DNA of 64,000 nt from Nocardioides psychrotolerans (GTDB lineage Bacteria > Actinomycetota > Actinomycetes > Propionibacteriales > Nocardioidaceae), in assembly GCF_900113685.1 (NCBI RefSeq), contig NZ_FOQG01000011.1, forward strand, positions 62,001 to 126,000, read 5' to 3'. The notes below the pieces were generated by a model, which did not search any database, was not told where the DNA came from, and saw only the letters and a list, made by a program, of their open reading frames with translations. This document shows, piece after piece, positions 18,252 to 25,578 of the stretch. The first letter of the stretch is position 1; the number at the start of each line of letters is the position of its first letter. Both the position numbers and the translations under genes were made by a program.

Positions 18252-18674
18252 TCAGGGGTGGGTGGCGGCGCCGAGGCGGCGACCGGTCAGCTGGGTGGGG
18301 GAGACCCGCACGTAGGCGACGTGCGGGCCCGAGGGCCAGACGTCGAGGACGTGCAGGTGCTCGGGCACGTCCTCGCTCATCACGAGCTCGGCGGTGCCGA
18401 GGACCAGGACGCTCCAACCGGATCGCGTCGCCACGTCGACCTCGTCCACCTCGATCGAGATCGGCCGGTCGAGGGCCTCGCGCACCAGCTCCGATCCCGG
18501 GCTCGTGCGCAGCCACAGGGCACCGTCCAGCAGGGTCAGGTTGACCGGCACGACGGCTGGCCCCTGAGGACGCGACCACGCGACACGGCCGACCTGCACG
18601 CCCTTGAGGAGGGCCCAGCAGTCGTACGGCATGAGCGCGGCCAGGCGGCCGCCCTGCTCTCGGATGGTGGTCAT
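18252..18674 (-). CDS. PNPOx-like flavin-binding protein
   Basis: A 140-residue split-barrel protein of the pyridoxamine 5'-phosphate oxidase-like superfamily. LLKGVQVGRVAWSRPQGPAVVPVNLTLLDGALWLRT and ISIEVDEVDVATRSGWSVLVLGTAELV are the typical barrel strands around the flavin or F420 site. Members of this type are frequent in DosR-type regulons. ATG with GAGAGG 9 nt upstream. Only 20 nt separate it from the following CBS gene, so they are likely cotranscribed. The cofactor and reaction are unknown. Confidence 0.82.
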   Translation of the reverse strand: MTTIREQGGRLAALMPYDCWALLKGVQVGRVAWSRPQGPAVVPVNLTLLDGALWLRTSPGSELVREALDRPISIEVDEVDVATRSGWSVLVLGTAELVMSEDVPEHLHVLDVWPSGPHVAYVRVSPTQLTGRRLGAATHP

Positions 18675-18702
18675 GGTCGCGTGCCTCTCGTGGTGGGTGG
18701 GC

Positions 18703-19233
18703 TCAGATGAAGAGCAGTTGCGCGCCGTCGGTCTTCTCGATGAAGTCGCTGGCGCTGATGATGTCCTCGACCCCGTCATAGAGGTCGTCGGCACTCAGGT
18801 GCTGCATGTCGGCCGACATGCGACAGGCCCACAGGTGGCCACCGGAGTCGACGATCTGCTCGAGGAACTCCGGCACCTCGGGGATGTCCAGCTCGGCGAT
18901 CGTCTTGCGCATCTGGTGGGTCGCCATGGCGGTCATGCCGGGCATCCCGCTGATCGCGGTCGGCAGATGGGTCGCCGGGTTGCCGACCGGGGTGAACTTC
19001 AGGTCAGCCATCGTGCGCTTGTTGATCATGTCGAAGCCCCAGAAGGTGAAGAACAGGTGCACGGTCGCACCTTCGCCCAGAGCGGCGTTGGCGAGGATCA
19101 GCCCCGGGTAGGCCATGTCCAGGCTGCCCTTGGAGCAGATGATGGCGAGCGTGCGGTCGGTGGTCGGTGCCCCGAAGTCGGGCATGGTGGGTGTGGTGGC
19201 GGTGGTGGTCGGCGTGGTGTCGGTGGTGGTCAT
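18703..19233 (-). CDS. DsrE/DsrF/DrsH-like sulfur-transfer protein
   Basis: A 176-residue protein: a Thr-rich N-terminal tail (1-25) and then the DsrE fold (RTLAIICSKGSLDMAYPGLILANAAL, TVHLFFTFWGFDMI). Candidate persulfide-carrying cysteines are Cys33 and Cys137 in LWACRMSAD, the latter matching the conserved cysteine of DsrE2-type carriers. These proteins shuttle sulfane sulfur between enzymes in the cytosol. ATG with GGAG upstream. It follows the tusE-like gene by 9 nt in an operon with a sulfide:quinone-reductase-like gene, which argues for a shared persulfide relay. Confidence 0.85.
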   Translation of the reverse strand: MTTTDTTPTTTATTPTMPDFGAPTTDRTLAIICSKGSLDMAYPGLILANAALGEGATVHLFFTFWGFDMINKRTMADLKFTPVGNPATHLPTAISGMPGMTAMATHQMRKTIAELDIPEVPEFLEQIVDSGGHLWACRMSADMQHLSADDLYDGVEDIISASDFIEKTDGAQLLFI

Positions 19234-19242
19234 CTCGGGCTC

Positions 19243-19557
19243 CTAGACGCAGCCGCGGGGCTTCGGCAGCCCGGCGACGTAGGCCATCTTCTTGGCAGGC
19301 TTGGTGGGGAAGAGCTGGAACAGCTCCTTCATGGGGACCTGCAGCGAGGTGCTGACGCGACGCAGGGTCGGGGTTTCGCCGGTCGAGGCGTGGTCGGCCC
19401 GCAGGAAGCGCAGAATCTTCCAGTGCCGCTCGTCGAGCTCGATGCCCAGGAGGGCCGAGAGGGAGCGGGCCATGTCCTCGTCCCACTCCGCAGGCTCGGT
19501 CAGGAAGCCTTCCTGGTCGACGTGGATGGTGCGTCCGTCGATGGTCGTGGTGCTCAT
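19243..19557 (-). CDS. tusE: TusE/DsrC-family sulfur carrier
   Basis: A 104-residue DsrC/TusE fold protein (IHVDQEGFLTEPAEWDEDMA, HWKILRFLRADH, LFQLFPTKPAKKMAYVAGLPKPRGCV). The penultimate residue is the invariant, flexible-arm Cys103 that accepts sulfur; the second cysteine about 10 residues earlier, found in DsrC proteins of sulfite reductase systems, is absent, so it is TusE-like. ATG overlaps the stop of the upstream flavoenzyme (ATGA), so the two are translationally coupled. No TusBCD or dissimilatory sulfite reductase is present, which makes tRNA thiolation or sulfite chemistry less likely than sulfide/persulfide handling. Confidence 0.87.
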   Translation of the reverse strand: MSTTTIDGRTIHVDQEGFLTEPAEWDEDMARSLSALLGIELDERHWKILRFLRADHASTGETPTLRRVSTSLQVPMKELFQLFPTKPAKKMAYVAGLPKPRGCV

Positions 19558-20840
19558 GGCAGCTGCTCCTTCTCCGGGAACGTGGTGCCCGGCTCGGTGT
19601 GGTTCATGGGGGTGGGGACGTGCTTGCCGGCCATCGACATGTCGGTGGGCATCGGCAGCCGGCCGGGGAGTAGGAGGTTCCAGTAGACCCACGAGAAGGC
19701 GGTCTTGCCGGCGTGGTTGGCCCGGGTCTCCTCCAGCAGGGTCATCGGCCCGAGGACGGGGATGGGGAACTTCCCGGGGAGCGGCTCGACGTCGTAGTTG
19801 AAGTCGATCAGCAGCGCCTTGCCGTCGCCGCTCTCGACGAAGCAGTTGGCGTGCCCGTCGAAGTGGTGCGTCAGCGGCCTGCCCTCGACGTGGTCGAGGA
19901 AGTTGTCGACGAACACGTCGACCGAGTAGTGGGCCACGGAGCCGGCCTTGGAGGTGGGGATGTCACCAGCGTCGCCGACGGCGAAGATGTTGTCGTGGCC
20001 CGTGGCGAGCAGGGTCCCCCGGTCGACGGGCACGTAGTTGAGCTCGTCACCGAGCCCCGAGCGGGCCACGAAGTCGGCGCCCATGTTGAGCGGGACGGTC
20101 ACCAACAGGTCGAAAGGGACCTCGCGTTCGTCGTATGACACCAGGCACTGCCGCTCGTTGTCGATGGACTCGAGCATGAAGTCGGTCTCGACGAGGATTT
20201 TGCGATCCTCCAGCAGGTGTCCGAGCCGAGCCGACGCGACCGGCTTGGTGAAGGCTCCCGGCAGCGGGGTGGCGTAGACGATTTCGACCCGGTCGCGCTG
20301 GCCCCGGCCGCGGAACATCGCCTCGGCGAGCAGCGTGAACTCGAGGGGAGCCACCGGGCACTTGATCGGCATCTCGGTGACGTGCACGACGAGCCGGCCG
20401 TGGGTGAAGTGCTCGAGGGCCTCGCGCAGGGCGACAGCGCCCTCCAGCGTGTAGAACTCGTGGACCTTGTCGCGCCAGAGAGGCCCGGTCGTGCCGGGGG
20501 TCTGGTCGGGTCGGGGAGTCGTGCCCGAGGCGATCACGAGCTGGTCGTAGGGCAGTCTGGTGCCGTCGGTGAGGACCACCGCGTCGTGGGCATGGTCGAC
20601 GAGGTCGACCTCACCGGTGACGAAGCGGACCCCGTCGTGCAGCTGGGCGTGGCGAGAGCGCACGACGTCGTGGGGCGACATCATCGCGAAGGGCACGAAG
20701 AGGTAGCCGGGCTGGTAGTGGTGGTCGTCGTCGCGGTCGACGACGGTGACCTGCCACTGGTGCGGGTCAAGCAGACGCCGCATCCGGTTGGCGATCATGG
20801 TGCCGGCGGTGCCGGCTCCCAGGACGAGCAGCTGACGCAT
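19554..20840 (-). CDS. Sulfide:quinone oxidoreductase-like FAD enzyme
   Basis: A 428-residue pyridine-nucleotide-disulfide-fold flavoprotein. FAD is bound by VLGAGTAGTMIANRM (6-20) and GHDNIFAVGDAGD (281-293). Cys161 in IKCPVAPLEF and Cys333 in HANCFVESGDG are placed like the catalytic cysteine pair of sulfide:quinone oxidoreductases, and LPMPTDMSMAG near the C-terminus resembles the membrane-associating tail. SQRs oxidise sulfide at the membrane and pass electrons to quinone. ATG with GAGGA upstream; the first gene of a coupled operon with tusE- and dsrE-like genes, which could accept the sulfane sulfur. Substrate assignment is from family and context. Confidence 0.82.
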   Translation of the reverse strand: MRQLLVLGAGTAGTMIANRMRRLLDPHQWQVTVVDRDDDHHYQPGYLFVPFAMMSPHDVVRSRHAQLHDGVRFVTGEVDLVDHAHDAVVLTDGTRLPYDQLVIASGTTPRPDQTPGTTGPLWRDKVHEFYTLEGAVALREALEHFTHGRLVVHVTEMPIKCPVAPLEFTLLAEAMFRGRGQRDRVEIVYATPLPGAFTKPVASARLGHLLEDRKILVETDFMLESIDNERQCLVSYDEREVPFDLLVTVPLNMGADFVARSGLGDELNYVPVDRGTLLATGHDNIFAVGDAGDIPTSKAGSVAHYSVDVFVDNFLDHVEGRPLTHHFDGHANCFVESGDGKALLIDFNYDVEPLPGKFPIPVLGPMTLLEETRANHAGKTAFSWVYWNLLLPGRLPMPTDMSMAGKHVPTPMNHTEPGTTFPEKEQLP

Positions 20841-20852
20841 GACGATGTCCTC

Positions 20853-21416
20853 TCAGGCAGTCGGGACGGGAACGAGACGGTGACGGGTCTCGAGGGCCAG
20901 CGACCGGCCCCAGGCCAGGGCACGCTGGGTCTCGCCGTCGACGAGGCCCCCCTGGAGAGTCGTCACGAGGAAGCCGGTCGGCCGGGAGACCAGGATGAAG
21001 CCGCGTCGGGTGATGAGCCGGGCAGCGCTCCTGGAGGCCGCCTTGGGCAGGTGGCGCACCTGGGTGGCCCGGGTGTCGAAGGTCGCCAGGAGGTGGTCGT
21101 GTCCGGGCGGCAGGGTCGCGATCCACTCGCGCAGACCGTCGCCCTCGGCGGCGGTGGCAGGTGCTCCTTGGCGCACGGCATCCTGACGCGTCGCCGGCCG
21201 ACTGAGAGAGAAGGCGTGGGTGGGGCCCCCGACGACCAGCAGGTCGAAGCCCGACGGGTCGAGGCTGTCGACGTCGTGGACGTCGTGGACGTCGAGGATC
21301 GTGACGGCGAAGCCGCCCTCCTCCAGGCCCTCGGTGACGGCCCGGGCAATCGTGGCGGTGTTGCCGAACATCGACTCGTAGACCACGAGCGCTCGCAGCT
21401 CGACCTGGTGGTTCAT
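20853..21416 (-). CDS. Flavodoxin-domain protein
   Basis: A 187-residue flavodoxin-fold protein. The FMN phosphate loop is VVYESMFGNTATIARAV (about 11-27), followed by GFDLLVVGGPTHAFSLSR and a Thr/Arg-rich extension. It is probably an electron carrier or quinone/flavin reductase. A DNA micro-repeat encodes DVHDVHDVDS around residue 44. ATG with GAGGAGGGG upstream; 12 nt separate its end from the SQR-like gene, so it likely heads that operon and may be its redox partner. Confidence 0.85.
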   Translation of the reverse strand: MNHQVELRALVVYESMFGNTATIARAVTEGLEEGGFAVTILDVHDVHDVDSLDPSGFDLLVVGGPTHAFSLSRPATRQDAVRQGAPATAAEGDGLREWIATLPPGHDHLLATFDTRATQVRHLPKAASRSAARLITRRGFILVSRPTGFLVTTLQGGLVDGETQRALAWGRSLALETRHRLVPVPTA

Positions 21417-21515
21417 GTCGACCCCTCCTCGTGGGGGGCACCCTCCTGGGTGCCCTCACTCGTCACCTTCGTCCTTCCCGGGCCCGCCGTCTGGGGTCCG
21501 GGGTCAGCACCCTGG

Positions 21516-21529
21516 GGGCCGAAGGTCCC
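21516..21529. promoter_or_regulatory. Candidate DevR/DosR-type box in the flavodoxin/USP divergent region
   Basis: GGGCCGAAGGTCCC is a near-palindrome matching the GGG(A/C)C-N4-GTCCC core of DevR/OsdR-type sites. It lies in the 213-bp gap between the leftward flavodoxin-SQR operon and the rightward USP-ATPase operon and could serve both. It is stronger than the site at 17580, but still a pattern match only. Confidence 0.45.
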
Positions 21530-21629
21530 GACCCGCTGGGCACATCGGCACCTCCGGATCGGATCGCTCGGATGGTTCCGTGGGATCGTCGGATTCCCGG
21601 ACCGCACTCACGCCACCAGGAGGCACGTC

Positions 21630-22589
21630 ATGCTCGAGCTCACGACCCGCAAGGTCCTCGTCGGTGTCGCTGGTGACGAGGACGCGACCGGAGCCATCGC
21701 CTACGCGGCGCAGGAGGCGCGCCGACGCGGGTGCGGCGTGCACCTCGTCAGCATCGTCCACCCGGTGGCGACCAGCGCCGAGGCTGCGTCTTTCAACGTC
21801 CTGGAGGGCATGCTGCACAGTGCCAGCGCCTCTGCCCTGCACCAGGCGCAGCGGCAGCTGACCCACGAGCTCGGGGACGAGGTGGCCGTGACCACCGAGG
21901 TGATCCACGGGGCCGTCGTGCCGACGCTGGTCGCGCTCAGCGCCCACGCCGCCGTGGTCGTGCTCCAGCGCCAGCCGCGCGACGGTGCACGGATCCCGAC
22001 CCTCTCGGTCACGAGCGGTGTCGCTGGGCGCTCCCACGTGCCTGTGGTCGCCGTGCCCGTCGGCTGGCTGGCCACCGCCACCGCCACCACTGACACGGAC
22101 GGCGCCGTGCTGCCGGTGCTCGTGGGACTGAGCGACCCGATCGCCGGCGAGCGTGTGGTGCGGCTGGCCCTCGAGGAGGCACGCGCCCGCCAGGCACCAC
22201 TGCGGGTGCTGCACACCTGGCACTTCACCGACCACTACGACGACCTCGTCTTCGAGGGCGAGGCCGGCACCCGCCACGAGACCCAGCTGCTGGCCGACGT
22301 GACCGAGCGGCTCGCCCCCCTGCTGGAGGAGTTCCCCGACGTTGCGACGCTGGTCCGCACGCAGCACGCCCACGTGGCCGACGCCCTGCAGGCGGCGTCC
22401 GGCCAGGCCCAGCTGCTCGTCGTGGGTCGGCACCGCTCCCGGATCCCCCTGGGCCGGCACCTGGGTTCGACCACCCGCGCGGTCCTGCGCGAGGCACGGT
22501 GCCCGGTGATGGTGGTGGACCCGGTCCCCGCTGTGGTCCGTCCCGACCGCGCGCCCGAGCTCCAGCAGGTCGGAGGACCAGCGACGTGA
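21630..22589 (+). CDS. Universal stress protein, tandem USP domains
   Basis: A 319-residue double USP. Domain 1 (about 8-145) begins RKVLVGVAGDEDATGAIAYA but has a degenerate nucleotide loop. Domain 2 (about 155-305) has PVLVGLSDPIAGERVVRLAL and LLVVGRHRSRIPLGRHLGSTTRAVL followed by EARCPVMVV, a full ATP-binding motif. ATG 21630 with AGGAGG 7 nt upstream. It is translationally coupled (GTGA) to the P-type ATPase downstream, suggesting that it could sense nucleotide state for, or be induced with, the pump. Confidence 0.88.
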   Translation: MLELTTRKVLVGVAGDEDATGAIAYAAQEARRRGCGVHLVSIVHPVATSAEAASFNVLEGMLHSASASALHQAQRQLTHELGDEVAVTTEVIHGAVVPTLVALSAHAAVVVLQRQPRDGARIPTLSVTSGVAGRSHVPVVAVPVGWLATATATTDTDGAVLPVLVGLSDPIAGERVVRLALEEARARQAPLRVLHTWHFTDHYDDLVFEGEAGTRHETQLLADVTERLAPLLEEFPDVATLVRTQHAHVADALQAASGQAQLLVVGRHRSRIPLGRHLGSTTRAVLREARCPVMVVDPVPAVVRPDRAPELQQVGGPAT

Positions 22590-25195
22590 GCTTGACGGTG
22601 TCGTCACTCGGGGGACTCACCGGCGCCGAGGCGGCGCGCCTGCTCGACCTGCATGGGCCCAACCTGGCGCCGCGCGCCCGACCCGCGAGCATGCTGTCGC
22701 GGGTCGTGAACCAGTTGCGCGACCCGATGATTCTGCTCCTGCTCGGGGCGCTGGTCATCGTCATCGCCCTGGGGGACCTCAGCGACGGCATCATCATCTC
22801 GGCCGTGATCGTGCTCAACACCGTCATCGGCGTGGTCCAGGAGCTGCGCGCGGCGACAGCCATCGCGGCGCTCGACCGGCTCTCGGCCCCCCGCGCGACG
22901 GTGCTGCGCGACGGTGTCCCCGTCACCGTCGACGGCTCCGAGGTCGTGCCCGGTGACGTCGTGCGCCTCGAGGCCGGGGACGTCGTCCCCGCAGACGGCG
23001 CCGTGGTCGAAGCAGCCGGGCTGCAGATCGACGAGGCGGCAATGACGGGGGAGTCCGTCCCCGTCGGCCGAGGACCCGGTGACGACGTGCAGTCCGGGAC
23101 CGTCGTCGTGCGGGGACGGGCGCTGGTCACCATCACGCGTACCGGGGCCGACAGCGGCCTCGGTCGCATCGCGGCGGCTCTCGCCAGCACCACGAACCGG
23201 GCCACCCCCCTCCAGCAGCGCCTCGCCCGTCTCTCGCGCCAGCTGGTCGTCCTGACCCTGGCCCTGACCGCCGTCGTCTTCGTCCTGGGGCTGCTGCGCG
23301 GCGAGGACGCCGCCGACATGCTGATCCTCGCCGTCAGCCTCGCCGTCGCGGCGATCCCCGAGTCCCTGCCTGCCGTGGTGTCGGTCTCCCTCGCGATGGG
23401 GGCCTACCGGATGGCCCAGCAGCACGCCCTGGTCCGGTGGCTGCCGGCGGTGGAGACACTCGGCTCGGTCTCGGTGCTTGCCTCGGACAAGACCGGCACC
23501 CTCACCGAGGGGCGGATGCTCCTCCAGCACCTGTGGACCCCTGAGAGCAGCTGGGAGGTGTCGGGGCACGGCTACGACGCCGCCGGCACGGTGACCCTCT
23601 CGGACGGCGCCCCTGACGCTCCGGGGTCGCTCGACCTGCTGATGCGGGACCTGGTCCTGTGCAACGACGCCGAGGTGCACGGCCCCGAGGCCGGGACCTG
23701 GCGGGTCGTCGGTGATCCGATGGAAGCCGCGCTGCTGATCGCCGCGCTCAAGAGAGACCCGGCGGCCCTGACAGCCTCGGCCCGCTGGAGCCGGGTCGAG
23801 GAGATCACCTTCGACAGCAGCACGCAGCGGATGACCACCGTGCACCACGACGACGGGCACCACGACGACGGGCGCCACGACGACGGCGCGTGGTGGACGG
23901 TCTGCAAGGGCGCCCCCGAGGCGGTGCTGGACCTGGTCGGCAGCCGACCGGGCGTGGACGAGGCCCGGGTCGTAGCCGAGAGACTGGCGCGTGACGGCTT
24001 CCGGGTCCTGGCGTTCGCAGACGCCCTCTCCACCACCCGACCCGCGAGCGACCGGCTGGAGGACGGGCTGGCCCTCCGCGGGCTGGTCGCGATCTCCGAC
24101 CCGGCCAGCCCGCACGCGGCGGGCGTCGTGCGGGCGTGTCGGGAGGCAGGGATCCGCACGATCCTGATCACCGGGGACCATCCGGCCACGGCCCGCGCGA
24201 TCGCGGACCAGATCGGGCTCCTCGGCCCCGGTGTCGAGCTGGTCGAGGGTGACCTCGTCGCGGCCGGTGGTCACGTGGACCGGGTCGAGCAGATCGGGGT
24301 CTACGCACGCACGCGCCCCGAGCAGAAGGTCGACATCGTCGCGGCGTGGCAGCGCCGGGGTGCGGTCGTCGCCATGACGGGGGACGGCGTCAACGACGCC
24401 CCGGCCCTCCGACAGGCAGACATCGGGGTGGCCATGGGTGACCGGGGCACCGAGGTGGCGCGACAGGCGGCCGACCTGGTGCTCGCCGACGACGATCTCC
24501 GCACCGTCGTGACAGCGGTGGCAGAGGGTCGGCGGATCTATGCCAACATCCGGATGTTCCTGCGCTACGGGTTGTCGGGCGGCATGGCCGAGATCCTCGT
24601 CATCCTGCTCGCCCCGTTCCTGGGCATGGTCGTCCCCCTGGCGCCGGGCCAGATCCTGTGGATCAACATGCTCACCCACGGCGTGCCCGGCGTGGCCTTC
24701 GGTGGGGAGCCGCTGGACCCCCAGGACATGGCCCGACCGTCACCGTCGCCCGAGCGCTCGGTCCTCGGCGGGGAGCTGTTGGGCCAGATCCTGGTGGCGG
24801 GAAGCCTGATCACCGCTATCTCGCTGGCCGCAGGGCTGCTCGCGCCGGCGGGTGCGGTCCAGACCTGGGTGTTCCTGGCCCTGGGCCTGGCGCAGCTAGG
24901 GGTCGGCCTGGCGATCCGCTCGCCCCGTCGGGGCCTCGCCCTGCGCTCCAGGTCGCTGGAGGCCGCGCTGCTCCTGGCAGCACTGCTCCAGGTGGCGGCC
25001 GTGACCTGGTCGCCCCTCCAGGACCTGCTGGGGACGACGGCGGTGTCGTGGTCGGAGGGTGGTCTGCTCCTGGGCCTGGCAGCCCTGCCGGGGCTGGCGG
25101 TCGCGGGCCTCAGGTTGCTGCGCCGGTCGCGTCCGGGGTCCGGGACCTCGGTCCCTGGTGCCGTCGAGGTGCCGGGGGCGATGATCGGGTCATGA
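22586..25195 (+). CDS. P2-type cation-transporting ATPase
   Basis: An 869-residue membrane pump of the PacL/CtpF type. Core motifs: MTGESVP actuator loop, transmembrane-4 IPESLPAVVSVSLAMG, phosphorylation site DKTGTLT (Asp301), and hinge TGDGVNDAPALRQADIG. PESLP replaces the PEGLP of classical calcium pumps, so the ion is uncertain; calcium or manganese is plausible by analogy with hypoxia-induced CtpF. The N-domain carries an unusual His/Asp repeat around 418-434 encoded by 23841-23886. GTG start with GGAGG upstream, overlapping the USP stop. The next gene overlaps its own stop, forming a three-gene coupled unit. Confidence 0.9.
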   Translation: MSLTVSSLGGLTGAEAARLLDLHGPNLAPRARPASMLSRVVNQLRDPMILLLLGALVIVIALGDLSDGIIISAVIVLNTVIGVVQELRAATAIAALDRLSAPRATVLRDGVPVTVDGSEVVPGDVVRLEAGDVVPADGAVVEAAGLQIDEAAMTGESVPVGRGPGDDVQSGTVVVRGRALVTITRTGADSGLGRIAAALASTTNRATPLQQRLARLSRQLVVLTLALTAVVFVLGLLRGEDAADMLILAVSLAVAAIPESLPAVVSVSLAMGAYRMAQQHALVRWLPAVETLGSVSVLASDKTGTLTEGRMLLQHLWTPESSWEVSGHGYDAAGTVTLSDGAPDAPGSLDLLMRDLVLCNDAEVHGPEAGTWRVVGDPMEAALLIAALKRDPAALTASARWSRVEEITFDSSTQRMTTVHHDDGHHDDGRHDDGAWWTVCKGAPEAVLDLVGSRPGVDEARVVAERLARDGFRVLAFADALSTTRPASDRLEDGLALRGLVAISDPASPHAAGVVRACREAGIRTILITGDHPATARAIADQIGLLGPGVELVEGDLVAAGGHVDRVEQIGVYARTRPEQKVDIVAAWQRRGAVVAMTGDGVNDAPALRQADIGVAMGDRGTEVARQAADLVLADDDLRTVVTAVAEGRRIYANIRMFLRYGLSGGMAEILVILLAPFLGMVVPLAPGQILWINMLTHGVPGVAFGGEPLDPQDMARPSPSPERSVLGGELLGQILVAGSLITAISLAAGLLAPAGAVQTWVFLALGLAQLGVGLAIRSPRRGLALRSRSLEAALLLAALLQVAAVTWSPLQDLLGTTAVSWSEGGLLLGLAALPGLAVAGLRLLRRSRPGSGTSVPGAVEVPGAMIGS
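23841..23886 (+). repeat. Three 15-bp in-frame tandem repeats encoding H(H/R)DDG
   Basis: Three near-identical copies of CACCACGACGACGGG lie head to tail inside the P-type ATPase gene, encoding HHDDG-HHDDG-RHDDG in the cytosolic nucleotide-binding domain. Slippage-prone and in frame, they add a potential metal-binding loop. Confidence 0.85.
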
Positions 25196-25554
25196 GCTGG
25201 CTGGAGATCGATGGACACCACCTCCGGGTGCGCTTTACCCGGGCCGAGCACGTGCTCGGACTCGTGCGTGACCAGAGCGTGCCCCTCACCTCGATCGAGT
25301 CGGTCGCGCTGGTGCGCTCGTGGCGGGAGGCCAGGGGAGTGCGGGTCGGGCTGGACCTGCTCGGCCTGCGTCGGATCGGCACGTGGCGACGCAAGGGTCA
25401 CCGGCAGCTCGTCTCGCTCGCGCGGGGCGTGCCGGCGCTCCGGATCGGGCTGCGTGGCGAGAAGTACGACGAGCTGCTGATCAGCACCCCCGAGGTCGAG
25501 CTGCTCGAGTCGTGCCTGAGCTGGCGTCCCTCGGCGAGCGCCGCGGAGAGCTGA
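25192..25554 (+). CDS. Small protein of unknown function coupled to the P-type ATPase
   Basis: A 120-residue soluble, basic protein without a recognised family. Strand-rich patterns (WLEIDGHHLRVRFTRAEHVLG, PALRIGLRGEKYDELLIS, and a closing helix PEVELLESCLSW) look like a small PH-like or beta-barrel fold, but this is impressionistic. The ATG overlaps the ATPase stop (ATGA), so expression is tied to the pump. It may be an accessory or regulatory subunit. It converges with the BCCT transporter gene, 24 nt away. Confidence 0.65.
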   Translation: MSWLEIDGHHLRVRFTRAEHVLGLVRDQSVPLTSIESVALVRSWREARGVRVGLDLLGLRRIGTWRRKGHRQLVSLARGVPALRIGLRGEKYDELLISTPEVELLESCLSWRPSASAAES

Positions 25555-25578
25555 CCAGCAGCCTCGTCGTACGACGCC

